From NCBI GenBank assembly GCA_027574665.1, contig CM050690.1:72521433-72585432 (forward strand): DNA of 64,000 bases, written 5' to 3'. The position numbers and the translations under genes are program-made. This DNA comes from Rhynochetos jubatus (taxonomy: Eukaryota > Chordata > Aves > Eurypygiformes > Rhynochetidae). Numbering within the stretch: position 1 is the stretch's first letter; the number at the start of each line of letters is the position of its first letter. This document shows positions 37,525-50,256 of the stretch, piece by piece. The notes below the pieces were generated by a model that was given only the letters and a program-made list of their open reading frames with translations, searched no databases and was not told the origin of the DNA.

Positions 37525-37660
37525 TCAGCTTGTCCGTGGATTTGCTGTATGGCCTTAGGCAGGTAGTTTAATCCCATCGCAGGTTTCTCCATGGCACAAC
37601 AGGGATAATGCTGGTGACCTGTGTGGCACAGGGATGCATCAAGCTTTAGGTAATCCAGTT
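37525..37660 (+). repeat. MIR/L2-like ancient repeat, plus strand
   Basis: 'ttgctgtatggccttaggca', 'ggtagtttaatcccatcgca', 'ggtttctccatgg' and 'gggataatgctggtgacctg' follow the MIR/L2 core: 'tgctgtgtgaccttgggcaagtcacttaacctctctgtgcctcagtttccccatctg...ggggataataatagcacct'. This is a diverged relic older than birds. Confidence 0.7.
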
Positions 37661-37803
37661 TAGCATGTGGATTACGAAGGCATGCCAGCCGAACCCAGTC
37701 TGTTGACAAAATACTTGTTTGTTTCTCCCTTTCTTGTGGCTCCGGGGCCGTTGGGGAGCCCACGTATGTGTGGGGTGTGAACTCACATCTCTTCCCACTG
37801 CAG

Positions 37804-37928
37804 GGACTGGTAAAACGTGGAGCAGCCTGGGCTGTGTATTACATCCCTGTGGGACCCAAGGCGCAGGCTTGTTTGAATGATGTGCACTGGTGAGAAGGAC
37901 ATCGCAGAAACCCTACGTGACCGTGAAA
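37804..37928 (+). CDS. Candidate exon 2 with start codon of unidentified gene
   Basis: This is the best exon candidate outside the CpG island. Upstream lie a branch-point match (CTCAC, A at 37785), a pyrimidine run and CTTCCCACTGCAG ending at 37803. The donor is GTGAAA|GTAAGT at 37928/37929. All three frames have stops in the first 95 bases, as expected of a 5' UTR. The frame of the ATG at 37877 stays open into the donor and gives MMCTGEKDIAETLRDRE plus one base. That peptide is hydrophilic, charged and helix-prone. The second ATG (37880) has A at -3 and is the better start. Read with the CpG island 21 kb upstream, it fits a gene with an untranslated first exon and a start codon in exon 2. 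The protein is not recognised and no downstream coding exon is confirmed here. Old repeats flank the exon on both sides. If it is not coding, it could be a non-coding RNA exon or a chance pair of splice sites. Confidence 0.4.
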
Positions 37929-38039
37929 GTAAGTGTGGCTGTTGTGAAAATAGCCACAACAGATTGGATTAAACTTAAGAGGAAACTGGTCTTATTCACT
38001 GTTGAGTGATGAGCAAAGTGAATTTTGGCCATGATGTGA

Positions 38040-38215
38040 TTTATTAGTAATCACTTCCATAGTGTTTCTCATCTATAGATCTTAAGTGGTAATTAGTATG
38101 AAGGCAAGAAAGTATTATTCTTATTTTATTGAGGCACAAAGACATCAAATGACCTGCTGCAGGGCATTTCATGAGTCAGTGGTAGGGTTGGGCATAATGC
38201 CTGCTTTGAGGAGGA
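38040..38215 (-). repeat. MIR/L2-like ancient repeat, minus strand
   Basis: The plus strand reads 'cacttccatagtgtttctca', 'tctatagatcttaag', 'agtattattcttattttatt', 'gaggcacaaagacatcaaat', 'gacctgctgcagggca' and 'gagtcagtggtagggttggg'. This is the reverse complement of the amniote MIR/L2-type tail ('...attattatccccattttacagatggggaaactgaggcacagagaggttaagtgacttgcc...agtcagtggcagagctggg'). It is clearly recognisable despite its age. Confidence 0.78.
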
Positions 38216-40958
38216 TAATTTTTGTACGATTGGTTTGTGTCTGCTGGTGCCAGTTGTGTATGTGATTTGTTTAATAATTGTGAACATGACTTGAAATTTT
38301 ATGGAGTTGTTCACTGATGGTGGGTCGGAGTGTTGCCAGGACTTGCTGACAGTAGAGGCTAATTCATGCTAATCTGTAGACTTGGTATAGTTTCATCCAA
38401 TTCCTCTCGAGTAACATGTTTTAAATTTCAGTGCCTGTTTCCATTGCTCTAGTTAACAAATAGATACCTGCATGTTATAATGGGAAATATGAAAAACCCT
38501 TCAACCCTTAGCAGCTCTGTAGATGTCCTAGCTGTTGCCAAAGTAGTCTGCAGCCTTCTCGAAGCACACAGCTCGTACTGGAGCTGGTTTTCCTCCTTGT
38601 CCAATTAAGCTAGATAATTAAATCTCCCTTTTTAGTCATAGCCTGCATTTTTAATCCTGCAGTTTAGCTGGGCCTGCCAGAGGAAGTTCTCTGCATTTCT
38701 CAGCACAGCAGATCCCTAGTAAACATGGCATTAAATCCAATCCCATGCTGCTTCTCTGTATTAATCTGTCTTTTCTTGACCTAGTACTTTTATGTTGGGT
38801 GTTTCCTGTGCTAATGGTTATTTTATTTAAATGCCAGATGCACTGCAATTATACTTTTAGCAGAAAGTATAGGGAGGGGTTTTTTAAGTCTGAGATTTAG
38901 TTACAGGTACTTGATATTTAGAGTACAAGCACAAAGCATGTTTTGACTGAGGCTGCCTGGAACCGATTTGACAATCAGATAAAAAGCTGGAGGTTTCAGG
39001 AGCGAAATGGCAACATCTCTTCAGCAATACTAATCGGTTCCTTGCTTCTGCATTCATTGCATGTCCTTTGTTTGATGGTGGAAGCTTTTAAATCAGCCGT
39101 TGCATCTTACCTGACGGATGTTTTGCAGTTGCCGAGTGTAGGTGTCGGGAAGGATGTGACACAGAGTTGAGCTGAAGAAGTTGCACCTCCGTGGAGCTTT
39201 TCATGGTGATGCTTGTTGACTTTGATACACCTAACAAAATTTGAAGGTGTTACAGGTAATCCTTCCCTTTGGGGGAAAAGAAATTACGTGTCTCTCTTCA
39301 CATTTGAATGTTTGCTTGCCTTGAACGCTGATACAGAGATGGGGAAGAGTGAGGACCTGTGAAGTGTTTCCATCTCTGTACCTGCAGCATCTCCTTACGG
39401 AATCTGCTTTTGGAACTAGATTCAAAAGAGTTCTTCACTAGTTCCATTTTCAGATGTATTTGCTCTGTGAGAGGGGCAAAGCTGTACACAAGAGACTAGT
39501 TAGACAGAGATGTGCAAAAAAACCCATGCAATATTTGGATTGCTTTCTAACACTTGAAAATGAAGACTCAGATTCCTTAGTTCTTACTCGAGCTCTTTGC
39601 TCAGGTCAAACCAAGGCCATGAATAAACGACGTTGGTAGGATTTTTCCATGCCTGTAAGAAAGAAACAGCAGTGTCAGGAGAGCACATTTTTGAGCAGCG
39701 ATGGTTCTTTGTCTTGCGTTGGATTGTTAGGTGTAACCTCTGGCATTTATGTCGTTCCTGGAGCATTTAGCGATCTCATCTGGTGTTACTGTTATTTGTG
39801 CTGCAAAAATATTTTCGTAGATGTGTGAATCCTCACACTAAGGCCTCAGGAGTCCTGTCTGTGGGCAGGTATTGCTGATCACTAATACCGGATCTGTTCA
39901 TGCCTGGGTCACCTCGCGCTTCCGGTTGGATGCAGATCAGGCATGGACAGTGGTCAGACTAGCCAGTGAGCATGATTTATGCTGGATTAATACCATGTGC
40001 AGAAGAACAGATGTTATCTGACATCATGGCGTTACATCTCTCAGCATATAGCTAACCCTTGTGCTTTTTTGGCATTTTTTTGAGACATTAACCTGTTGGG
40101 ATCCTCAGTAGCTTGGCCCTTTGCATCGAGGGGTTGGTGCAGTTTGAACCCCATTTTATGGGATCTAACACCATGCCCTGAAGAGCAGAGTAAGTTATGC
40201 TGTGGGCAAGTCCAGACATTTGTGTTTGGAGTGTACAAAGCCATCTTAGACGTTTCATCCCGCAGCATAGGTGCATCTGTAGTCTCTGTATCATAGTGTT
40301 CCTGGTTCCCATTTGTGTCATCGAGAGCCCTTTTGTCACATCAGTATGACAGTGACTGTGATGTATGGGATTTGTGTATGTTTATTAGGTCTCATTGATT
40401 ACTGTCTGTTCTGAAGACTGTTAATTAACAGAACAAATTGCTAGAGAGGGGGGGTGTGTTAGAGAGCAGTGCTGGTAGGGTCTGCTTTCACATCTGGAAG
40501 AGATTCAAAGAGGGATGCAGCTGTCTGCCATATAGTTAAGAATAAGGTCAGGTCAACAGTATAGAGTGAGACTTCTTGTCTAGTAAAGGGGAAAAAAAGA
40601 AGAGTTTAGAGCAAGGAGAGAAGCACAAGTAAGAAAGCCAAAAAATCCCTCAGTTTTTAGGACATTGCTCCAAATGGGCAGTTCTGTTAAAGTAAGAGTT
40701 GGCTCCCGTGTTTTGTGTATTGGGAGAGAGCTTTCAAACAACTGTGTCGGTATCTCATGCTGTTCCTTTCCAGATTTTTTTTTTTTTAAAGGAATGCTGT
40801 CTTCTCCCTCTCCACTTATTAACTGTTTTCTGTGAGGCAAAACCTCAGTGCAGATCAGCAGCTTAGAAAAAAATCTTTGCCAAACCATAATTTTAAGGGA
40901 TTGGATGCTGGGGATTAGTTTTTGCTTCCCACCTATAGTGATTTCAGGGCTTTTGCAG
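38216..40958. other. Intronic or intergenic DNA, no gene recognised
   Basis: No exon or transposon recognised. A perfect 14-base palindrome lies at 40418-40431, and a 13-base poly(T) at 40775-40787. A 164-codon minus-strand frame at 40580-41074 lacks any family signal. Confidence 0.5.
40418..40431. promoter_or_regulatory. Perfect palindrome with GTTAATTAAC core
   Basis: CTGTTAATTAACAG equals its own reverse complement. The core contains two HNF1-type half sites (GTTAA and TTAAC), but butted together without the single-base spacer and TNA arrangement of the full HNF1 consensus. The TTAATTAA centre suits homeodomain binding. Function is unproven. Confidence 0.3.
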
Positions 40959-41055
40959 GCTGGGGGTACAGCTTGGAGATACCATGGCCCTCCAGCCGAG
41001 GGAAGCCTTGCTGCCTGGTTATTCAAGGATACAGGGACCTGGGAAAGCCTTGTCG
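40959..41055 (+). other. Weak exon candidate
   Basis: Acceptor GATTTCAGGGCTTTTGCAG ends at 40958. TCG|GTAGGT follows 97 bases later. One frame is open from the first base to the donor, with a plausible mix of residues but no recognised family. Neither splice site is outstanding. Listed for completeness. Confidence 0.15.
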
Positions 41056-41610
41056 GTAGGTGGGCTGCTGCCATCGTGCAGCACAGCTGTACCAGGTGCT
41101 GCCTGGCAGTGACACTGCACTGACAAGGGATTATTTGGGGTATAGAAATGAAAATCTCTGGGGCTGGACTGCGCTATGGAGGAGGGAGAAGACAAGGAAC
41201 TCCACAGTGGCTTTTTCCCCTGTAATTTCTGCAAGAGAAAGGCAGACCCAAAGCATAACTGGGACTAATAGGATCCTGAGCTGAACTTTGCAGCTTTTGC
41301 CTGCATCTGCGGCAGACTGACCAAAGCTCTGCTCTTGGATTTGCCTGAATTCAGGGTGTGTCATCGATTTGTTCTGGACGGTGGCAGCTTCTCTGACTTC
41401 ACTGCAGTTTTTGAAAAAGGGGGGGGAGGTTGTTTTTTCATCTGTTGCAAAAATGTGTTGACTGTGTCATCACTGAATAACCTTCCCTGATTTTCGTTGT
41501 GAAGAAGGGTGATCTGACTTTTCTTTAATTCAGGCACTGGTAACTTGCTCTCTTTTTATTCCCTCAGAAAGAATTCTTGAGTTCTGATTTTACAGAATTA
41601 GAGGTAAAAA

Positions 41611-41633
41611 TTAGTTCTAATTTTTAGAACTAA
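41611..41633. repeat. Perfect 10-base inverted repeat, 3-base spacer
   Basis: TTAGTTCTAA (41611-41620) and TTAGAACTAA (41624-41633) are exact reverse complements separated by TTT. An outer AGAATT/AATTCT pair flanks them. The structure is AT-rich and could be a small cruciform or chance. Confidence 0.85.
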
Positions 41634-44570
41634 AATTCTACCATTTCGGTTATGCACGTGGTGTTCATGTCATGCTGCAAAGAAAGTGCAAGAATTTGAG
41701 CGTGCCCCTGTAATTACTAAGTGTTTGCCATTGTGGATAAAATTGGAGGGAGGAGGAAAAGCCATACCGAGCTGGAGGATGATCAAAAGTCCAAAAGGTC
41801 TCAGAAGCCCATATGCCTGGGAGAGTTTAAAAATGGGACACCGATGTCAAAGTCACTTTGGTGCTTTCAGATGTGCCATCCCCAGAGTTCAAAGGATCCC
41901 GGAGCCGCAGAAGAAGCCGGCTGAACCTGGGGATGGCATGGGTTGGGAGCAGTTTATAACTGCAAATTGTCACTTAATTTTCCTTGTTGGTATTGTCATG
42001 CAATTAAAGTCATGGCCAGTGAGCTAAAAGATGAGGGTGTTTGATTGGATTTTGGGTTCTGTAATCTCTGCTGTTATGTTGCTGCCTGAAGGCAGAGACT
42101 TGCAAACCGATCTTTCCAATAGGAGGATTATAACTGAGGAGGGAGTGCTGGGTTTAAAGAAAGAAAAGTTTTAAAGCTGTCATATAGTGGTTTCCACTCA
42201 GATGAAAAAGCAGGGGATTATAAAGCTTTTGTAAAAAATAATAGGGGAAAAAAATAGCATTGTTAGAGGACTGACAATGGAAAAGTCGCTCTCGGGGAAA
42301 AAAAGCTCTTGGGACTTGGGTTGTGAAAGGACGGTTCCCCACAAGTACAGAGTGAGGCGAGCTCCCGAAAGGCATGGCAGGCAGCTCTCAAGGCTCTGCA
42401 TCTCTGAAGTTTTGCTCCTGAGAGAGGTTTTCCTCAGCTGAACCGATGGCTAAGTTGCTGTGGTGTAGGGCTGATCTCAGGAGCCCCTGCAGCTGTGTAG
42501 CCCCTCTGGGCTCAGTCTGAGACTGGGGACGTTATGCACTTTGTGGGTTATTTTATTTGTCATTAATTACATTTTGGACCCTCACACATTATGCAAAAAA
42601 CTCTCTCCTTCTGTCCTTGTCAAGGCTTGGAGGTACTTTTCGCAGCTCGATGGGAGAACGGGCTTCCTCCGGGTGGGTGCTGAGGACAGGGGACTCATGT
42701 CTGTGGTGGAGAAGCAAGAGGAAAATGAGATGGAGAATATGGAAACTTGGAGGCATTTGAAGAACCAGGGAAAATAACATCCTTCTCTCCATATTCCACA
42801 GATGCTGCCTTAATCCATCAGGTTGGGAAGAGAGTCGGATGCTTATGTCAGACCCTTTCTCTACTCCTGTGCATTGACCTTGGTGTGCTGTAAGGTGCTA
42901 GCCAAGTAGCGGGGCGCTCAGGTGACACAGGGAAACCCAGATTTGTTTCCTTGCCCTTTTGAGGCCTTTTTTTGTGATTTAACCAGGATCATTTGGGGCC
43001 TGACTTTCTAAAAATCAGTGGTATTGAGGCATCTGAGTGTTTTTCATCACTGTGCATCTTTGGGTCTCTGGCTGAGTAGCCTGTGTTTGACATGGATCAA
43101 AACATGAAGTAGTGTCAGAGGCTCCAGTACTCCCTGATAAAGGCGGATTGATGTAGGTAACTGCACAACATCTCCATTTTGTGATTAAATTTGATTTCTG
43201 TGTATGATAGCATTTTAAAATACCACCTTTGTGAAAACAGCTTCTTTCAGGAGCACGTGTTCCTAGGGACATAGGGATTTAAGGATGCCTGTAGACCAGT
43301 GTGGACTGGAAGGGTAACTGCTGCAAGTATTAATTGTAACAGAAGGAAATGTTTTCTCACTAATTGGCAGAAATAGGTTTAACAAGATAAAGCTGGGTCA
43401 CACTTCTGCATACTACGTGCGATGTCGAGCGATAACCCCTGGTGTAAAGTACACACATGTGGACAGCTAGTTTTGGGGTGCAAAACTAATTGATGCAAAC
43501 TTTGCACAATTTTTTCCCAATCCTAACTGAATTACTGGGTGTGCTGGGAAGTAAAAACCTATGGAAAGACTCTCTGAAAAGAGAGTGGCGTGGCTCAAGG
43601 ACCTCAGCCAGACAGCATCGCCAGACGGTGGTGTTTCTGAAGAAGCTGGAGTTGCTGGGAGTTTGCAGAGGCTGTGCTGAGCGTGGGAGTCCTGCCTGGC
43701 TGACAGTCGCAGGGACCCAGGATGGTCCCTGAGTTCACATGGGCCAGGTAACGGTGCAGGTTGCTAAAATCCTTGAGGATACAGGAACGGTTCGGTCGAT
43801 ACCTGCCTTCATGTTGCCATCAAGGAGGCAGCAATATGGACCCAAGCAAACCTGGACCCTGCACTTTGCTTCAGACCAGGAATCGCCGCTGTGCGGTTGG
43901 CTGCGGGTTTTTTTTTTCCTCTGTATTCAGCTTTTAAAATTCATATGCTTTGGACAGAAACATTATAGCACAAAGTCTGTATCTGCAGGGACATTAGTCT
44001 GTTGAGACATTTGGCAGAAGCGCAGAATGTCTGAACGTGGAGTAACTTTTTCATTTTATAAACCCTTACGTAAACACACAGTTTGGATCATTGAGAGTCA
44101 TTGTTTAACATTTTTCTCTACGGCTTGAAAAACAACAACAAAAAAAGCCAAAAAGGAAAAAGAAACACTACTTATTTTCGTGGTGTGTCCCTGCAACTCT
44201 TTCCAAATGTAAAAGCCTCTTAGGATACGGAAAAGCAGCAATACCATTTATACTGCCTTTATGAAAAGACTGATCAAAGGAGCACAACTGTGCTTGGCTT
44301 TATTTAGTGTCGATGACTGCATTAATGTCAGGGTGCTTATTATTTTACTGAGTTAAAAAGTTGTGGGCTCTGCAAAGCGCAAAGCCAGCTAAGGCTCTGG
44401 TGTGTCCTCGATTTATACTGTATTGTGTGCCGTGCTGTCACAACATGTTTTGTGCTCCGATGGCTGCGTTTCTTTAACGGACATTTGGAAAGTCTGCTTT
44501 GTGTTTGGGGCTTCTCTGTATTTTTCTTCTTTTTTTCCTTGTGAGTTTTGGTGGCCTTTTTGGTTGTGGG

Positions 44571-44586
44571 TTTTTTTTTTTTTTTT
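44571..44586. repeat. Poly(T) tract, 16 bases
   Basis: Sixteen consecutive T after GGTTGTGGG. No recognisable retroposon body adjoins it. Confidence 0.9.
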
Positions 44587-45348
44587 AAGACCTGCTCAAG
44601 GGTGTTGAGAACTGGGAAGGTTTGACCTTGCTGGGAATTCCTGAGTTTTCCTCCACGGGGAGAGCTAATCCCAGCTGTAATCAGCTGAGCAGCTGATACT
44701 CCCTGTGCGCAGGTGGAAAGGGGTTAAAAGACATTCATGTGCCCTGACTCATGGTGCCCAGCTGCTACTGTCAGGCAGCTTTCTTGGCCTCTAACAAGGC
44801 TGTGAAGAGGCCAAGTGAAAATAGACCCACGAAAAGCCCAAACAGATGAGGTGAGGGCAGGTTCTGCTGATTCCTGTATGGGCATGTCATCTGGTACCAA
44901 AAAGTTGTGGTGCTGTGTATACAGATGGGACAGAGCATGGGGTCAGTGCTGATCTGCCTGGGGGTGGGAGGAGAGGAGGATGCAGCAAGCCTGCTTGGAT
45001 GGATAATTTAAAGAGCTAATACTAAAACGGTAGTGTGCCAACAAACCCCACAGCTGGTTAAAGCCTGACTTAAAGGGGCTGATCAGATCCCAGACCAGAA
45101 ACCTCACTAAAAAGCCCTACAGGGTTTTTTGTGAGCGCTGTTGTCTCTCTTTCTGCATACATGGTCAGGACACGGCTTTTGTTCTGTCCTGCGGGCTGCG
45201 GATGGGGATAGGCAGCACGGTCCAGCTCTGAATATCGCTGGCGTGGGACAGCAGCGTTTGACATAGCGTAGTTCAGCATTTTGTCGTAGATTTCTGCTTT
45301 TGTAACTGCTGGTCACGTTGGTGGTGAAAGCAATGCTGCTTTTCAAGC

Positions 45349-45362
45349 AAAAAAAAAAAAAA
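45349..45362. repeat. Poly(A) tract, 14 bases
   Basis: Fourteen consecutive A after TTTCAAGC. No recognisable retroposon adjoins it. Confidence 0.9.
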
Positions 45363-48300
45363 GCAAATCTTTTGTGCTCGGCAAGTTTGAAATAGTTGGG
45401 TTTTCCCACGTTCTCTGGACTTGAGAGGTTGGCTGTGATCTCCCTCCCCCAGATGGTCACATTTCTGACTTTATGAATCAAATACTGTTTTTCTTACCTT
45501 CATTTGGTTACCAGGGAGGGTCTCTCTTTTTTTTTTTTCTCCTTTCCTCTGTCTTTTGCTTAGTCATAGTTTGACTTTACCACCTGCTTGGAAGTGATGA
45601 TGATGTGTGAGTCTGAAAATAAAAGGTGATTGATTCTTTCCTAGTCCTGTCTTGTACAGGCAGGGTTAGGCAGCAGTGGGCATGGTGGGTCTCCTGCCTG
45701 CGGTCAGTGTTTGCTGGTTTGCAGAGCTCCCCTGCTATCAGTACTGACTTCGGTGAGGGCAGAGCCCAGTTGATCCCCAGCCTGCCTACATCAGCCCTGG
45801 TCTGATGAGCTGCAGATGCTTAAGAGCTTCTCATTTTCCAAACACTGAAAAGGTTGGCCTGAGCAAAACTGGCAGATATTTCCAGTAACACTTGACGTAG
45901 CATGTGGGATCTGGGGGTTTTCCCATTGCTCATTTGGGAGCAGAGCTGGTGGTTGGGACTGTGGTGGAGCCGTGGGTGTCCCTACATTTTTTTGTGACAC
46001 GTCTCTGCAGTGACCCTTGGAGGCCAGAGCTCTTCACGATGCCATACCTTGCTTGGCGCCCCACAAGTGGAATGGGAGCTGCAGGTCCTGCTCCTGGTGC
46101 TCCTCAGACAGTGTCAAAGCTGGATGATGGTGCTGAGTTTCAGGGATGAGGGTCATGCATGGTCCCAGCTGCTGTGGGGTGCATCCCAAAGCTGGGCTTG
46201 CCCTCAGTGTCTGCAGAGGGGCATTCAGCAGCAAGTGCCCGGAGAGGCTCTGGTTTTCCAGCTGTATCCTCCTTGCACTGCTTTGGTGTAAGAGATTAAT
46301 TCCCTGTCAGTGCTGTGAGGTCGTGGTTTGGATTGGTTTAGTTCACGCTGAACTCATTAAGTGCCCTCTGCCTTGCAGCAGTGAGAACCTGCTGTGATGT
46401 GGGTGCCAAGGATGTGGTAGGAGACATTGATTAGGGTGTAACAGGGTACGATGGGATGAGTGGGGAGACCCTTGCCAGCTCCTAACTTCCACTGAGTTTA
46501 CACCACAGGCTTCACTGCTCATTTGGGGATGAAATGCAGGGTCTGGCAGATGAGTCTACTACAGGGGTGGTTGACCTCTCTTGGAGGTGTCATCGATGAT
46601 ACAGAGCAAATGTTCAACTGCAGTCATTATTTCCACAGGTTAAGGACCTCCTTTTTAAATCTTTCGTGATGGGGTCAGTAAATGTACTAAAGAAATTAGT
46701 AAACTGAGTAAATTATTAAGTCAGTAAATCTAACAGGGATTTAGGGTCTGCCCTCCCTTCGTTGAGTTTGAGTAATGGTGATTATATATGAGTTTAAACT
46801 GCCAAGTTTGGACTTGTATCCAGACTGCTACTTCAAGCCTCATGTCCTTGCTTTTAGCTTCTGGTTCGGATCCAACACGTTAGGATTAATGTATGTATAT
46901 TGGCGAGGCTAACTAGAACTTAAAATATGGTAGATACCAATGAGATATTGGTGTGTTCTGTTAACAGCTTTGTTTCATATATGCGTGTAGAAATCTCATT
47001 TTTAGATAAAATATAATAAACCAGAGGAGGTAACAAGCTTTTTATGTGCAGCAGATGGCTTTTGTGACACATTTCAGAGAGGGCTGGAGGTTTATGTTAG
47101 GGGGCTACTGGGCAGTGCTGCTGAAGCCGCATATCTGCCTTCCTATCCAGATAACTGACTTAGGAGGGTAGAGAATGAAGATAAGAAGAGTGTGTTAATT
47201 AAGTTGAAACATGAAAATAAAATGGCACAAAATATATCAATTAATTTGGTGTGATAGCTGTTTTCTTTATAGGAGTTCACCTGTTAGGTAAGTCAGCCAA
47301 CTGTTGCCTTGCTGAAGGCAAGTCTCTCTAGGTGGCAAATTCGCCCTCAGTCCCTCCAGGGTTTATGTCTTTTTTTTTTTTTTCTTAAATGGTGAAAGTA
47401 ATCCCTCTTGCAAACTGAATTTTGCCTGTGGCAATTCTTCTCGGGCATCGACTTTGGACTTTGAGCATTGTCCAAAGCTAATTAAATCAAAGGGTATTGA
47501 TGAAATAGTTGGCTTCACGCATTGGCTTTGTGTTCTCCTCGCTTGAACTAGGAGCTGCCTTGATTCCCTGACATCCACTTATGTATTTAGGAGAAACAGA
47601 AGGAACGAAGAACTTGTGCCTGCAAGAAATGTGAAAATGCTGGGGAGATTGAGGGGGGAAAAAAGTTTGGAGGGGATGGGTAACCTCTGATCTGGAAGTC
47701 GCATTGGGATTTTCAAGAGACAGGAACATCTGGAGAGCTGACAACATCTTCCTCTGCTGTTTGTCAGCGCTTTTCTATAGGGTCCTTGCCAAAAACTTTC
47801 CCACTGTGAGGGGCTTTAGTCAGCGTCACTACAAGGAAGGCTTTGTGAGGACCATGCTGCCCCTTGTCCCCTCTTGCCTTCTGGTGACACAGGCAGCTTA
47901 GGCCAGCTCTGTTTTCAGGAACATGTAGTGTCTTGCATGAAAAATGCAGTATCTGCATTAGCGGGGCAATCCTGCTTGGACAAATGAAACGCGGGTTTGC
48001 AAACAACGTGATGAAACAACAAATCTGGTACTGGCTCTGTCCCATTGAGGCTTTGTGTTTCACTGCACAGCGTATACACACATCTTATTTACGTGAAGAA
48101 TAAGTGCAAAATCTAGTAGGATACAAAATAGTTAATCTTTTGGTATTTTATAACTATATGGTTAGATTTTTAACTATCCTATAACTTTTATTAATATCTC
48201 TATCGTTGTCCTGCTTTAAATGTCAAGTCTAACCTCCTGTAGTATCTTAGATTTAACAGCTATTCTGCTAAGCATCTCCAGAGTCTAGACTTTGGCCTGG

Positions 48301-50256
48301 CACCCAGACTCATAGGTAACCCAAAGAAGTCCCCCAGTGCTTCTGCGAATTTTGTCCATTAATATTACATAATGTTTGCTTTTAATATACGTTACATATG
48401 TGTGGGTGCTGTTGAATCTCAGTCATGTTTATGACTTCATTCTGGTCTAATGCATAAAACATACAGTACTTCTATGGCATCCAGATGAAGAGAGTTTGTG
48501 CATTGTTTCTATATGTGTGTCTGTATTTCATCAGTGGAAGAGCAGATATCCCCGCCAAAAGAAAATTGTTCATGGAAGGATATGTGCTACCATGTTGCAG
48601 AGTAAAGGCTGTAGCAGGCTAATTTTAAGGGTTTTGCATGTAGCAGGTGAAGCTGTTAATAGCGCCTTGGCATCAAGATAGCACCAGATAGAAAGGAGAG
48701 GATCACATGTGCCCGTCCTGTGGTTTTGGTGTTTTTCTGGTTTTGTTTTCAGTACTTCAGTCCTAATGCATAAGGGGTGTGCATGTGGGTCATCATTGTC
48801 ATGGAAACAGGACACGATGGTGATTAAGATGGATGTGGGTCTTTTGTTTCTGGGGTGCATGTGGCTGCTGAACTGTCTGTTATTGTTGTGCTTGGCGATT
48901 TGTTGAGATTATCTGCTGCGTGCGACTCCCGTAAGCACGGCAAATGGAGACCGTGTGTTTTGACACTTCTCATCTGAATAAATGCCAGCAAATTGCATCC
49001 ACATATTGGCTTTAGATTTGAACACAAGAGCCTCCAGGTAGGGTTAGGGGTGGGTATTTATGTCCACCAAAAAGTTACTGTTGTGATGAATTGCTTTAAT
49101 TTGGGCTGGTGGGAAATAAAAAAGCTTCTAAGTGGAAGGTGAAAATCCCTGGGGCAGTCATTGTGTGCTGGGCATGAGGATGCCTGTCCTGGCTGGTGGC
49201 AAGGACAGTCTTGTGCCTTCCAGTGAATGGCAGCGTGTGTCCGAAAAAAAGACACGGTGCTCTTCTTGGCAGAGCTTCCCAAAGGGCTGTGAAGGAGCAG
49301 CCGTGGCTCTGAGCCATCACTGCGCTCCAAGGAAATCCCAGTCTTGCAGGGCAGGTGGCAAAGTGCCCATTGATTATATTTTTTTTTTTTTACCTTTTTT
49401 TTTATTCTTTTTTGGAAGAGGAGAGGAGTTCTCAAGATGTTGCTGTTGGAGATTTTGGTAGGGCTTAGCCTTGGGGCTGCTGTAGGCTATGGTGGGTTGC
49501 AATGGCTGTTTTGGGAAGATTGAAAATAGCACTATGTTAAAGTGCCTGTGGCAGAGTTGCTTGGCGTACACATGCACAGCTAATATTTCTCTGGCGTTGC
49601 ATGTGGGTTGTCAAATGCCCTTCTGTGTTGCTAGAGGAGCAGAAATGTCCTGCCACAGGGATATGGTCTAGCCCCCCTGCTTGTCCAACAAAGAAATTCC
49701 TGTCGCTAAACAAAAGGCCTTCTTGAGGAATATATAGATGCCCAGAGTCTGAATTTATGGATGAGTCACTGCACTGGTTTTTAATAGAGCCCCTCTGGAT
49801 TTACGTGGCTGCTGCCTGGATTAAATTCTGACCCGGCGTGGGAAATAAGATTCAGTAGTGGTGATGCTCTGCTGCTGTCCTGCTCCTTGCAGACAGTTGC
49901 TGGTTAAAGTCTGCTTCTGGCTCTTTCTGTGCAGATAACAGTTACAAAACACGCTGCGGAGCATCCTCCTTTCGGGTTATGCTGACTGCCTGCGCGTGTC
50001 GGTACTTGTTATTTTTAAGCAGACATCCAATACCTGCTATCTCGTTGGTTGTGTTTCGTTTAATTGAATTCAGTCTTAGGTGAGAACATGCTGACAAGTC
50101 CAATCAATACCTTCAGTGAAAGTTTAGCCAGGGCAGGGGAAGGAAATCAGCTATGTGACATGTTATAGAGCTAATAATGAGGTAGTTGTGATGGTTTGTA
50201 ATGGGAATTTTTAGTTCCACCCCCCCGCATCGGGGCTTGAATCTCTTTTTCTGCAG

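Larger units (their letters stand above)
41056..50256. other. Intronic or intergenic DNA with homopolymer tracts
   Basis: About 9 kb without a recognisable gene or recent transposon. It holds a hairpin-forming inverted repeat at 41611-41633. Poly(T) or poly(A) tracts lie at 44571-44586, 45349-45362, 45527-45538, 47370-47383 and 49379-49391. Open frames of up to about 125 codons overlap on both strands and look like chance. Confidence 0.5.

Noticed and set aside
40580-41074. 164-codon minus-strand open frame
   Set aside because: Contains an LKKKKSGK run from a poly(T) tract and no recognisable domain; likely chance.
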